This document shows, one piece after another, positions 25,190 to 34,110 of a DNA stretch of 64,000 nucleotides. Both the position numbers and the translations under genes were made by a program. Location: positions 1 to 64,000 of the forward strand of contig JBBQHE010000001.1 of NCBI GenBank assembly GCA_038323655.1, in the 5' to 3' direction. Every line of letters begins with the position of its first letter. Within the stretch, counting starts at the first letter, position 1. The notes below the pieces were generated by a model that worked only from the letters and a program-made list of their open reading frames with translations, was not told the origin of the DNA and made no database searches. Origin of the DNA: Humitalea sp038323655 (lineage in GTDB: Bacteria; Pseudomonadota; Alphaproteobacteria; Acetobacterales; Acetobacteraceae).

Positions 25190-26847
25190 GACACGAGACC
25201 CGTATAGCCATTGGTCAGCGGATAGCGCCGGTCGCGGCCGAAGGCGCGGGTGCCGAGCTTTACCCCCGGCGGCGCCTGGCGGCGCTTGTATTCGGCGCGG
25301 TCCAGCATCTTCCATACGCGCACCACGGTTGGCCGGTCGTGGCCTTCGGCGACCAGCCCGTCGACATCCAATTCGCGCTCGATCAGCCCGTGCAGGATCG
25401 CGTCCAGCATTTCATAGGGCGGCAGCGTGTCCTGGTCGGTCTGGTCGGGCTTGAGCTCGGCCGAGGGCGGCTTTTCGATAACCCGCATCGGCATCACCGG
25501 CCCGCGCGGCCCCAAGGCACCTTCGGGGAAGTTCGCGTTGCGCCACAGCGACAAGGCAAAGACCCGCGTCTTGTACAGGTCCTTCAGCACCGAATACCCG
25601 CCGCACATGTCGCCATACAGCGTGGCATAGCCGACCGACATCTCCGACTTGTTGCCGGTGGTCAGCAGCATGGAGCCGAACTTGTTGGATAGCGCCATCA
25701 GCGTCAGCCCACGCGCGCGGGACTGGATGTTCTCCTCCGTGATATCGGCCTGACGCCCGGCGAAGGCCGGGGCGAGCATGGTGGAAAAGGCCTCCATGGC
25801 CGGGCCGATGCCGATGGTCTCGTAGGCGATGCCGAGCAGCCGGGCGCAGGCGGCCGCATCCTCCAGGCTTTCGGCGCTGGTATAGGGGCTGGGCATCATC
25901 ACCGCCCGCACCCGGTCAGCCCCCAGCGCATCGACCGCGCAGGCCGCGGTAATGGCGCTGTCGATGCCGCCCGACAGGCCGAGCAGCACGCCGGGGAAGC
26001 GGTTCTTGTTCACGTAATCCGCAAGGCCCAGCATCATGGCCTGCCAGCACTGTTCCTCGCTGCTCATCGGCGGCGGCAACGGTAGGGCGGCGCAGGTCCA
26101 GCCATCGGGCCCGCGCGACCAGTCGGTGATCAGCAGCGCCTCGGCGAAGAGCGGCATGCGCAGGGCCAGCGACCGGTCGGCGTTCAGCACGAAGGACCCG
26201 CCGTCGAACACCAGCTCATCCTGGCCGCAGACCTGGTTGAGGAAGACGAAGGGCAGCCCCGTCTCCACCACCCGCGCCACGGCCAGGTCCACGCGGGCAT
26301 AGGGCTTTTCGACCTCGAAGGGGCTGCCGTTAATCGCGATCAGCATCTCCGCGCCGGATTCGGCCAGCGTTTCCGACACGGCGGGGAACCACCAGTCCTC
26401 GCAGATCATCAGCCCCAGCCGCACGCCGCGGAAGGCGACGGGTCCGGGGGCCGGGCCGGGCACGAAGGTGCGCTTGTCGTCGAAGACGCCGTAGTTCGGC
26501 AGTTCATGCTTGGCACGCCGGGCGATGATGCGCCCGCCATCCAGCACATAAAGCGCATTGTGCAGCGCCTGCCCGTCCCGCCAAGGCCCGCCGATCACAA
26601 GGCCGGGCCCGCCATCCGCGGTCTCGGCCGCCAGGGCCTCGATCGCCGCCACGCAATCGGCGACGAAGGCGGGTTTCAGCACCAGGTCTTCGGGCGGGTA
26701 GCCGGCGATGCTGAACTCGGGCGTCACCAGCAGCTGCGCGCCCTCGGCCGCGGCCTCTGCCCGGGCGGCGCGGATACGGTCGGCGTTGGCGGTGATCTGG
26801 CCCTGGTGCGGGTTGATCTGCGCGAGAGCGATGCGAAGGCGATCCAT
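25186..26847 (-). CDS. nadE: Glutamine-dependent NAD+ synthetase
   Basis: 553 aa, two domains. The N-terminal nitrilase-type glutaminase (about 1-260) shows LRIALAQINPHQGQ, the Glu in TPEFSIAGYPPEDL, Lys in RRAKHELPNYGVFDD, and the nucleophile Cys in MICEDWWFP. The C-terminal synthetase has the PP-loop LGLSGGIDSAITAA near residue 278 and TTGNKSEMSVGYATLYGD near 390. It converts nicotinic acid adenine dinucleotide to NAD+ using glutamine. The ATG at 26847 has GGAG at 6 bp; an upstream ATG at 26865 is less well placed. Two genes upstream lies a nicotinate phosphoribosyltransferase, so NAD salvage genes are grouped. Confidence 0.97.
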   Translation of the reverse strand: MDRLRIALAQINPHQGQITANADRIRAARAEAAAEGAQLLVTPEFSIAGYPPEDLVLKPAFVADCVAAIEALAAETADGGPGLVIGGPWRDGQALHNALYVLDGGRIIARRAKHELPNYGVFDDKRTFVPGPAPGPVAFRGVRLGLMICEDWWFPAVSETLAESGAEMLIAINGSPFEVEKPYARVDLAVARVVETGLPFVFLNQVCGQDELVFDGGSFVLNADRSLALRMPLFAEALLITDWSRGPDGWTCAALPLPPPMSSEEQCWQAMMLGLADYVNKNRFPGVLLGLSGGIDSAITAACAVDALGADRVRAVMMPSPYTSAESLEDAAACARLLGIAYETIGIGPAMEAFSTMLAPAFAGRQADITEENIQSRARGLTLMALSNKFGSMLLTTGNKSEMSVGYATLYGDMCGGYSVLKDLYKTRVFALSLWRNANFPEGALGPRGPVMPMRVIEKPPSAELKPDQTDQDTLPPYEMLDAILHGLIERELDVDGLVAEGHDRPTVVRVWKMLDRAEYKRRQAPPGVKLGTRAFGRDRRYPLTNGYTGLVS

Positions 26848-26908
26848 GGCAACTCCATAGAGCACAACGCCCCCTGCCGGGAACCATGGGTCGCGCGGCC
26901 CTGCCTTG

Positions 26909-27787
26909 CTACCGGCGGAAAACGCCGGGCGGCAGCACGGCCAACACCATGCCCAGCGACACGAGCCCGACCCCCGCCAGCCCCGCCGGCCCCAGCGCCT
27001 CGCCCAGCAGCGGCCAGGCCGCCAGCGCCGCGATGGCCGGCACCAGGGCGGTGATGCTGGTGGTCAGCGCCGGCCCCAGCGCATTGACCGCGCGGGTGAA
27101 CAGGAAACCCGCCAGCAGCACAGCGAAGACCCCCTGGTACAAGGCCTGGAAGCCGATCGCACCCGGCGAAACGGCGGCCAGGTTGCTTGGCAGCCACAGC
27201 CACCAGACCGGCAGGTAAAGCGGCGCCGCATAGAGCGCCACGGCCATGGTCGCGGTCAGCGCCGGCACCTGCCAGCGGCGCACCAGTAGCGTGTAGATGG
27301 CCCAGGACAGCGACCCGCCGAGGAACAGCAGGTCGCCCCGCCAGGCGCCCGGATACGCGCCGAAGGTATCGGCCGCCAGAAGCCCGATCCCCGCCCCAAC
27401 CACCGCCAGCGAGGCGAGCCGCTGACGACTGAAGGCCTCGGCCAGAAACACCGCCCCCAGCATCGCCGACAGGAAGGGCAGGCTGCCCGGCAGCATGACC
27501 CCTGCATGCGCCGCGGGGGCAAAGCCGAAGCCGATATAGGCCAGGATCGGAAAGCCGAAGGCCGCGGTGGCGACGATCCCGGCGGCCTGGCGCCAGCCCA
27601 GCCGCGGCCAGCCGAAGATCGCGACCAGCGGCAGCACGCCCAGGAAGGACCCGCCGAAGCGCAGGGCCGCCACATCCCAGGGCGTGAAGGCCTGGGACGC
27701 CGAAAGTCGCCCCGTCAGCAGGAAACCTGTCCAGACCGCCAGGACAGCGAAGGCGCAGGCAAGCCCGATCCGCCGCTCCCGCGGCAT
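26909..27787 (-). CDS. EamA/DMT-family transporter
   Basis: 292 aa with ten hydrophobic segments, the usual drug/metabolite transporter layout of two five-helix EamA repeats. Repeat landmarks include TPWDVAALRFGGSF in the first half and ALGPALTTSITALVPAIAALAAWPLLGE in the second. The ATG at 27787 is joined to the upstream stop as TGATG; a GTG at 27790 is the alternative. It sits between nicotinate phosphoribosyltransferase and nadE, so a role in vitamin or precursor movement is conceivable, though the family is broad. Confidence 0.87.
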   Translation of the reverse strand: MPRERRIGLACAFAVLAVWTGFLLTGRLSASQAFTPWDVAALRFGGSFLGVLPLVAIFGWPRLGWRQAAGIVATAAFGFPILAYIGFGFAPAAHAGVMLPGSLPFLSAMLGAVFLAEAFSRQRLASLAVVGAGIGLLAADTFGAYPGAWRGDLLFLGGSLSWAIYTLLVRRWQVPALTATMAVALYAAPLYLPVWWLWLPSNLAAVSPGAIGFQALYQGVFAVLLAGFLFTRAVNALGPALTTSITALVPAIAALAAWPLLGEALGPAGLAGVGLVSLGMVLAVLPPGVFRR

Positions 27788-28935
27788 CACGCCGATCGCT
27801 GCCGGTCCCCGTTGCGGCGCAGCAGGAACTCGCGCCCCACCTTGACCTGCGGCTTGCCGTCATAGGCCACGATATCCGCGGTGGCGTAGGTCTCGCCCCA
27901 GGCCTCGGGGATGAAGGACCCGGTGCCGACCACGTCGATCGGCGCACGCGCCTCGGCCATCACCCGGCATTTTTGGACGTTGAAGCCGGAGGAGGCGACG
28001 ATGCGGATTCGGGGGAAGCCCGCCTCGTCCAAAGCCTCGCGCATGCGCCAGACGGCGGCGACGGATACGCCGGTGCCGACCATGTGGCGCAGGTCTGTGT
28101 CGCTGCGATACCGGCGGATGGCTTCCGGCATGTGGCGTTCGATCACGGCGTAGGATTCAGCCGGGTCCAGCCCCTCAAGAAACCGCCCGCCGTGGGTATC
28201 GAGCCGCACCGCCATGCGCCCGGCGGCGGCAAGGTCCGGGAAACGCGCCGCGACCTCCAGCGCATCCGTCACCTCCCGACCAAAATAATCGACCAGCACG
28301 GTCAGGTCTTCGTCGGGGAAGGCTTCGTGAAACATCTCGGCCGCGCGCACCGTGCTGCCGGCGTAGCCGATCAGCGCATGCGGCATGGTGCCCCGGCCAT
28401 GCGCCTGGCCAAAGAAATGCGCCGTCGCCTCTGTCGCATTGCCGATGAAGCCGCGCGCGCCCTCACGCTGCGCCGTCCTGCCGCCGACCGAGGCCGCATA
28501 GGCCATCATCTCGGCCATCTCGGCCCCCGCGCAATGCCGCGCGTCCATCGCCAGGAAAGCGACGTTCTTGAGTTCGACGCACATCTGCCAGGCGTTGAAG
28601 GCGGCGACGCAGGGCGCGCCGAGTTTCTGCAGATAAAGCGTTTCAAGGTCAGCCAGAGCCGCGAAGGACCCCGTGAGATACACGATTGGATCGCCGGCGC
28701 CGACCCATTCGCCCTCGGCATGCACGAGGTCGATGTCGATGGCGACACCGCGGGCAGCGGCGACGCGGCCGATCCAATCCAGCATCAGCCGGGGTGCGGA
28801 GAGCACCGGCCGGCGCAGGAAGACCGCGTAGGTGACGGTGCAGTCGCCGAAGCGCTGCACCACCGCCCGGGTGCGGTTGAAATACACATCCGTCCGCGCC
28901 GCGATGGCGGCGTCGGAGGTGTCATCCTGGCTCAC
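27787..28935 (-). CDS. Nicotinate phosphoribosyltransferase family protein
   Basis: 382 aa from the GTG at 28935, which overlaps the DAHP synthase stop (GTGA); the frame upstream of that is shadow. It opens DAAIAARTDVYFNRTRAVV, then GDPIVYLTGSFAALADLETLYL, an RHCAGAEMAEM segment, RLDTHGGRF and a glycine-rich phosphate site IRIVASSGFNVQKC near residue 320. This enzyme makes nicotinate mononucleotide from nicotinate and PRPP in the salvage route to NAD. Members of this shorter group are sometimes assigned other pyridine substrates. The nearby nadE supports an NAD role. Confidence 0.88.
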   Translation of the reverse strand: MSQDDTSDAAIAARTDVYFNRTRAVVQRFGDCTVTYAVFLRRPVLSAPRLMLDWIGRVAAARGVAIDIDLVHAEGEWVGAGDPIVYLTGSFAALADLETLYLQKLGAPCVAAFNAWQMCVELKNVAFLAMDARHCAGAEMAEMMAYAASVGGRTAQREGARGFIGNATEATAHFFGQAHGRGTMPHALIGYAGSTVRAAEMFHEAFPDEDLTVLVDYFGREVTDALEVAARFPDLAAAGRMAVRLDTHGGRFLEGLDPAESYAVIERHMPEAIRRYRSDTDLRHMVGTGVSVAAVWRMREALDEAGFPRIRIVASSGFNVQKCRVMAEARAPIDVVGTGSFIPEAWGETYATADIVAYDGKPQVKVGREFLLRRNGDRQRSA

Positions 28936-30323
28936 TGGGCAGCAACCGCCGGCTGGGTCTCGCCTGCCTTGCGCAGGCGGCGGGTCTTCAACTCCTCGGC
29001 GACCAGAAAGGCCAGTTCCAGCGACTGTTCGGCATTCAGCCTCGGGTCGCAGAAGGTGGCGTAGTTGCCGGCCAGATCCGCCTCGGTCAGGCGGTGCGCG
29101 CCGCCGATGCATTCGGTCACGTCCTGGCCGGTCATTTCCACATGCACGCCCCCCGCGACCGTCCCTGCCGCTGCGTGCGCGTCAAAAAACCCTCTGACCT
29201 CGGCCAGGATCGCGTCGAAGGACCGGGTCTTGTAGTCATTGGCGGCCTTGACCGTATTGCCGTGCATCGGGTCGCAGAGCCAGGTGACGTTCCGCCCCGC
29301 GCGATCCACCGCGCGCAGCAGCGGCAGCAGCTTTTCGGCAACCTTGGTCGCCCCCATGCGGGCGATCAGCGTCAGCCGGCCGGGGGTGTTGGCGGGGTTC
29401 AGGATTTCGGTCAGGCGGACGAGTTCATCGGCCTCCATTGTCGGCCCGACCTTCATCCCGATCGGGTTCGCGACGCCGCGCAGAAACTCGACATGCGCGC
29501 CATCGGGCTGGCGGGTGCGGTCGCCGATCCAGAGGAAATGCGCGCTGACCGCGTAATGCTTGCCAGGATGGGTGGAGGGTTCGCGCGTCAGCGCCTGTTC
29601 ATACGGCAGCAGCAGGGATTCATGGCTGACGTAGAATTCCGTCTCCCGCACCTCGGGCGAATTCGCCATGCCGCAGGCGCCCATGAAGCGCAGCGTCTCG
29701 TCGATGCGCTGGGCCAGGTCGTTGTAGCGCGCGGCCAGCGGGCTGCGCGCGACGAAGCCAAGATTCCAGCGATGCACCTGGTGGAGATCCGCATACCCAC
29801 CGGTCGCCAGTGCGCGCAGAAAATTCATCGTGCCGGCGGATTGGAGGTAGGCGAATTCCATCCGCTGCGGATCGGGCACCCGGGCCTCGGGCGTGAAGGC
29901 AGGGCCGTTGACGATGTCGCCGCGGTAGGAGGGCAAGCTGACGCCGCCCACGGTTTCCGTATCGCTGCTGCGCGGCTTGGCAAATTGCCCGGCCATGCGC
30001 CCGAGCTTCACGACCGGCAGGCCGCCACCAAAAGTCAGCACGACGGCCATCTGCAGCAGCACGCGGAAGGTGTCGCGGATCGGGTCGGCGCGGAAATCGG
30101 CGAAGCCCTCGGCGCAGTCGCCGCCTTGCAGCACGAAGGCCTCGCCGGCACCGGCGCGGGCCAGCAGGGAGGTCAGCCGGTCGGCCTCGCCAGCAAAGAC
30201 CAGCGGCGGGAAGGTCGCGATGCGCGACTCCATGGCCGCAAGCGCTGCCGCATCGGGATAATCGGGCACCTGCCGGATCGGCATACGCCGCCAGCTGTCA
30301 GGGTGCCACCCGCGAACCGTCAT
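28932..30323 (-). CDS. Class II 3-deoxy-7-phosphoheptulonate synthase (DAHP synthase)
   Basis: 463 aa from the ATG at 30323. The first step of the shikimate pathway: condensation of PEP with erythrose 4-phosphate. Class II (plant/actinobacterial type) signatures are plain: QGGDCAEGF near residue 82, VVKLGRMAGQFAKPRS near 130, NPIGMKVGP near 290 and WLCDPMHGNT near 345, together with GGVHVEMTGQDVTECIGG. The metal-ligand Cys, His, Glu and Asp are in these blocks. It is the first gene of the long minus-strand run and diverges from the chemoreceptor gene across 152 bp. Confidence 0.96.
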   Translation of the reverse strand: MTVRGWHPDSWRRMPIRQVPDYPDAAALAAMESRIATFPPLVFAGEADRLTSLLARAGAGEAFVLQGGDCAEGFADFRADPIRDTFRVLLQMAVVLTFGGGLPVVKLGRMAGQFAKPRSSDTETVGGVSLPSYRGDIVNGPAFTPEARVPDPQRMEFAYLQSAGTMNFLRALATGGYADLHQVHRWNLGFVARSPLAARYNDLAQRIDETLRFMGACGMANSPEVRETEFYVSHESLLLPYEQALTREPSTHPGKHYAVSAHFLWIGDRTRQPDGAHVEFLRGVANPIGMKVGPTMEADELVRLTEILNPANTPGRLTLIARMGATKVAEKLLPLLRAVDRAGRNVTWLCDPMHGNTVKAANDYKTRSFDAILAEVRGFFDAHAAAGTVAGGVHVEMTGQDVTECIGGAHRLTEADLAGNYATFCDPRLNAEQSLELAFLVAEELKTRRLRKAGETQPAVAAQ

Positions 30324-30374
30324 CCTGGAAGTCCCCAAGCCTATTTCAAACGGCGCGCAACATAGCGGCAAACC

Positions 30375-30396
30375 GCGGGCGGCGCGACATGCCCGC
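30375..30396. promoter_or_regulatory. Inverted repeat in the divergent DAHP synthase / chemoreceptor gap
   Basis: GCGGGC (30375-30380) and GCCCGC (30391-30396) are perfect 6-bp arms, 10 bases apart, in the 152-bp gap between two divergent genes. It may be an operator or part of a leader stem. I could not place a convincing -35/-10 pair for either gene. Confidence 0.3.
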
Positions 30397-30475
30397 TTGG
30401 AAGGGCCGAAGCGCACTAAACGCGTTAGCAATCATTACAGATCAAAAGCCTCTGGACGACCGCAAGGAACGCTCC

Positions 30476-32164
30476 ATGATTGCCGCCTTCAGAACCTCCC
30501 TGGCCATCCGCTTGCATGCGTTGGTGGCCTTGCTGGCAGGGCTCGCCGTGCTGGCAGCGGTCGGCGGCGTGCTCACGCTGCGCAGCTATGAGGTGGATGT
30601 GGCCGAGGCGAGCCGAGCGGCCCATGCCGCCCGCATGGCCGAGCGCACCGATGCCCATGTCTATGCCGTCGTGATGGACAGCCGCGGCCTGTACCTGGCC
30701 GCCAACCCTGCCCAGGCACGCGTCTTCGCCGAGGGCATGCTGGCGCGGCTGGTCTTGCTGCGCGCCGACCTTGCCGAATGGCGCGCGCTGGTGCCCGCCG
30801 CGAGCCGCGACGGCTTCGCCCGGCTGGAAACCACGATGGCGGAATTCGGGCGCTTCCGGGCGGACATGGCCCGCGTCGGCATGGCGGAGGGGGCCGCAGC
30901 GGCCGACCGCATGGGCAACAACGAGACCAACCGCGCCAATCGCCGCGCCGTGAACGACGCGCTGCAGGCCGCAGCGACTGAGGCGCGGCAGACCGCCGAC
31001 GCGCTGGGCGCCGCCGCCACCGCCAGGGCCCAGCGCCTGGCCTGGGCCTTGTCGGGCACGATCGCCGTTCTGGTCCTTCTGGTTGGCGCGGTCGTGGTGA
31101 TCACGCTGCGCCGATCGGTGCTGCGTCCGCTCGGCGCCTTGACCGTGGCGCTCGACACCATGGCCGGCGGCGACCTCTCGGCGCCGGTTTCGGGGGGCGA
31201 ACGCCGCGATGAGGTCGGCCGGATGGCCGCCGCCGCGGAGCGTCTACGCGGAGGCCTGCTGCGAACTGCGGCACTTGAGGCCGCCAACCTGGCCGAAGCC
31301 TCGGATAAGGCCCGGCGCGCCGAAGCGCTGGCCCGGCTTACGACCGGCTTCGAAGGCGAATTGACCGCAGCGCTGGCGACCGCCCAGGGCACCGCCGCCG
31401 GGGTGCAGGGGGCCGCCGGCCGCGTGCTCGACATGGCCGGCACCGTGGCCCGCGCCAGCGAAGGTGCCAACAACGGCGCGCAGGCTGCCTCGGCCGAGGT
31501 CCAGGCCGTCGCCGCGGCAACCGAGGAACTGGCCGCCTCCGTGCAGGAAATCTCCCGCCAGGTCGCGGCCTCCTCGGACGTCGCGAGCCGTGCGGTGGCC
31601 GAGGCGCGGGCGACTGACGCCACCATGCGTGGGCTGGCCGAAGCGGCCGGTAAGATCGGCGATGTGGTGCGGTTGATCGGCGATATCGCCGGCCAGACGA
31701 ACCTCCTTGCGCTGAACGCGACGATCGAGGCCGCGCGCGCCGGGGAGCACGGCAAGGGCTTTGCGGTGGTGGCGAGCGAGGTGAAGGCCCTGGCCGCGCA
31801 GACCGCCCGCGCGACCGAGGAAATCGGCGGCCAGATCGGTGCGATGCGCGTGGCGACCGACGGCGCCGTCGCTGCGATCCATCGCATCGGCACCGTCATC
31901 GAGGAGATGCACGGCATTGGTGGCGTCATCGCCGCCGCGGTCGAGGAACAGGGCGCGGCCACGCGTGAAATTGCCCAGCGGGTCGCGACCGCAGCCCAGG
32001 GCACGGAGGATGTGACACATCAGGTCGCGGCCTTGAGCGACTCGGGCCGCGTCGCCGATCAGGAAGCGGCGGGCTTGGGCGACTCCGCCCGACAACTCGT
32101 CGCCCAGAGCGAGGATCTGCGCCGGTCGGTCGATGGCTTCTTCGCCCGGCTCAAGGCCGCCTGA
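30476..32164 (+). CDS. Methyl-accepting chemotaxis protein
   Basis: 562 aa from the ATG at 30476. Layout: cytoplasmic start, TM1 at about residues 12-34, a mostly helical periplasmic sensor of about 150 residues (four-helix-bundle type by appearance), TM2 near 190-210, HAMP to about 262, then the signalling coiled coil. The hairpin tip is canonical: IGDIAGQTNLLALNATIEAARAGEHGKGFAVVA, followed by VKALAAQTARATEEI. Likely methylation helices flank it. The ligand is unknown. Its TGA stop abuts the stop of the converging gene as the palindrome TGATCA. No che genes are in the window. Confidence 0.95.
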   Translation: MIAAFRTSLAIRLHALVALLAGLAVLAAVGGVLTLRSYEVDVAEASRAAHAARMAERTDAHVYAVVMDSRGLYLAANPAQARVFAEGMLARLVLLRADLAEWRALVPAASRDGFARLETTMAEFGRFRADMARVGMAEGAAAADRMGNNETNRANRRAVNDALQAAATEARQTADALGAAATARAQRLAWALSGTIAVLVLLVGAVVVITLRRSVLRPLGALTVALDTMAGGDLSAPVSGGERRDEVGRMAAAAERLRGGLLRTAALEAANLAEASDKARRAEALARLTTGFEGELTAALATAQGTAAGVQGAAGRVLDMAGTVARASEGANNGAQAASAEVQAVAAATEELAASVQEISRQVAASSDVASRAVAEARATDATMRGLAEAAGKIGDVVRLIGDIAGQTNLLALNATIEAARAGEHGKGFAVVASEVKALAAQTARATEEIGGQIGAMRVATDGAVAAIHRIGTVIEEMHGIGGVIAAAVEEQGAATREIAQRVATAAQGTEDVTHQVAALSDSGRVADQEAAGLGDSARQLVAQSEDLRRSVDGFFARLKAA

Positions 32165-33121
32165 TCAGCCCAGCATCGCCTCCACCACCTCCTGCACGGC
32201 CAGGGCCTCGGCCAAGGTCGCCAGGTCCTGCGCCTCGCCGCGCGCCATCGCGGCGACCTTGTCCAGCTGCGCCCGCATCGCGATCGGGCGCATGCGCTCG
32301 TTCGGGATCGCGTCCGGGGCCGGGTGAAAGGCGCAATCCGCGCCACGCCGTTCGGCGATGCTCCAGTCGCGCAGCCGGATCGCGCCCCCCTCGCCTTCCA
32401 GCGTCCAGAGGTTGTGGTCGTCGGCCTCTGTTATTCCCACCCCGGCCGAGATCGCCACCGGCACGCTGCCCGCGGTCAGGCTGGCGGCAAGTGCCGTCTC
32501 CGCCAGGCCCGGCACCGGATAGGTCGCGCGGGCGGAGATCAGTGCCAGAGGCCCGAGTTCGCGCAGGGTCAAGAACAGGAAGTGCGACAGCACTTCGCGG
32601 GTGAAACCGCCCTCGGCCGCCTGCGTCAGCCAGGATGCGGCGTCGCGCTGCCAGCCGCGCGGCCAGGTAGCGAAGGCGGCCTGGATCGACAGCGACCGTG
32701 CGGCACCGATGCCCGCCCGCCAGGCGCGCAACTGCGCCACGGCCGGCGATGAGGCCATGGGAAAGTTCACCGCGGCCCGCGCACCCTTTGCCCAGGCGAC
32801 GAAGTCCCGCGCCGCCGGCACATCCGACGCCAGGGGCTTTTCCAGGAACACCGCGCGCCCCGCGGCGATGGCCGCCCGCGCCAGCGGGATATGCGCCGCC
32901 GGCGGGCTTGCGATGTAAAGGCAGTCGCAGGCTGCGATGACGGCGGCAGCATCGGCCAGCAGCGGCACGCCCGGGGCGATGCGGGCCAGGGGCTCGGCCA
33001 CAGCAGGGTTGGGGTCCCATACGCCGCAAAGCCGCAGCACCGCCGGGTCGTGTGCTGCGACAAATCCCGCCAGGCGCTGGCCCATGATGCCGAAACCGAC
33101 GATGCCGAGGCGAATGGTCAT
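32165..33121 (-). CDS. Gfo/Idh/MocA-family oxidoreductase
   Basis: 318 aa from the ATG at 33121, with GGGAGA upstream. The N-terminal Rossmann domain shows RLGIVGFGIMGQRLAGF, and LEKPLASD near residue 93 carries the Lys conserved in the family. The C-terminal half has the usual beta-sheet dimer domain. Such enzymes oxidise or reduce sugars, inositols or related polyols with NAD(P). No sugar genes adjoin it; the divergent gene encodes a BKACE. The substrate is unknown. Confidence 0.87.
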   Translation of the reverse strand: MTIRLGIVGFGIMGQRLAGFVAAHDPAVLRLCGVWDPNPAVAEPLARIAPGVPLLADAAAVIAACDCLYIASPPAAHIPLARAAIAAGRAVFLEKPLASDVPAARDFVAWAKGARAAVNFPMASSPAVAQLRAWRAGIGAARSLSIQAAFATWPRGWQRDAASWLTQAAEGGFTREVLSHFLFLTLRELGPLALISARATYPVPGLAETALAASLTAGSVPVAISAGVGITEADDHNLWTLEGEGGAIRLRDWSIAERRGADCAFHPAPDAIPNERMRPIAMRAQLDKVAAMARGEAQDLATLAEALAVQEVVEAMLG

Positions 33122-33231
33122 GCGAAGTCTCCCGTGCAGAGGGGGCGGTTTGGCCCAGGCCAGGCCCGGCGCCAATCCCTTGCGCCGCACGGCCCGCGGC
33201 CGCAGGCTTCCCGGTAAATGCGAGGAAACCC

Positions 33232-34110
33232 ATGAGCCGCCCCGTCATCATCACCGCCGCCCTGACCGGCGGTGCAGACAGCACCGCCGCCAGCCCGCAT
33301 GTGCCCATTACCCCCGAACAGATCGCGACCGAGGCGCTGGCCGCCCGCGCCGCCGGGGCCGCCATCGTGCATATCCACGTCCGCGACCCCGCGACCGGCA
33401 AGCCGTCGCGCGATCTGGCCCTCTACCGCGAGGTCGTGGCCCGCATCCGCGCCGCCCGCAGCGATGTGCTGATCAACCTCACCACCGGCGCCGGCGCGCG
33501 CTACGTGCCGAATGACGAAGACCCGTCCCGGACCGGGCGCGGCAGCAGCATGGCGACACCGGAGGACCGGGTGGCCCATGTGCTGGAATTGAAGCCGGAC
33601 ATATGCTCGCTGGATGTCGCGACCATGAACTTCGGCCGCCACGCCTTCGTGAACGTGCCCGACCACCTGGAGCGCATGGCGGCGATGATCCGCGACGCCG
33701 GGGTGAAGCCGGAACTGGAGGTTTTTGACCTCGGCCATGCCTGGCTGGCCAAGCACATGGCCGAGCGCGGCTGCTTCGCGGGCACGCCCTGGTTCCAGCT
33801 CTGCACCGGCATCCCCTGGGGGGCGCCGGCCGACACCCGCGCCATGATCGCGCTTCTGGATGTTCTGCCGAAGGGCGCGCTCTGGTCCGGCTTCGGCATC
33901 AGCCGCCAGCAATTCCCGATGGTGGCCCAGGCGGTGATCCTGGGCGGGCATGTGCGCGTCGGGCTGGAGGACAATCTGTATATGTCCAAGGGCGAACTTG
34001 CCCCAGGCAACGCGCCGCTGGTCGTCCGCGCCGTCACCATCATCGAGGCCCTCGGCAGCAGCGTCGCCACCCCGGCCCAGGCGCGCGAAATCCTGGGGCT
34101 CGCGGCGTGA
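33232..34110 (+). CDS. BKACE-family protein (DUF849), second copy
   Basis: 292 aa, a full-length BKACE clearly different from the one at 3618. The metal motif is IVHIHVRDPATGKPSRD near residue 44, then NLTTGAG in place of the NLTSGG of the other copy, and HVRVGLEDNLYMSKGELAPGN near the end. The start follows GCGAGGAAA closely. Its stop overlaps the GTG start of a crotonase-family gene. It probably processes a beta-keto acid in a pathway with that enzyme. Confidence 0.9.
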   Translation: MSRPVIITAALTGGADSTAASPHVPITPEQIATEALAARAAGAAIVHIHVRDPATGKPSRDLALYREVVARIRAARSDVLINLTTGAGARYVPNDEDPSRTGRGSSMATPEDRVAHVLELKPDICSLDVATMNFGRHAFVNVPDHLERMAAMIRDAGVKPELEVFDLGHAWLAKHMAERGCFAGTPWFQLCTGIPWGAPADTRAMIALLDVLPKGALWSGFGISRQQFPMVAQAVILGGHVRVGLEDNLYMSKGELAPGNAPLVVRAVTIIEALGSSVATPAQAREILGLAA

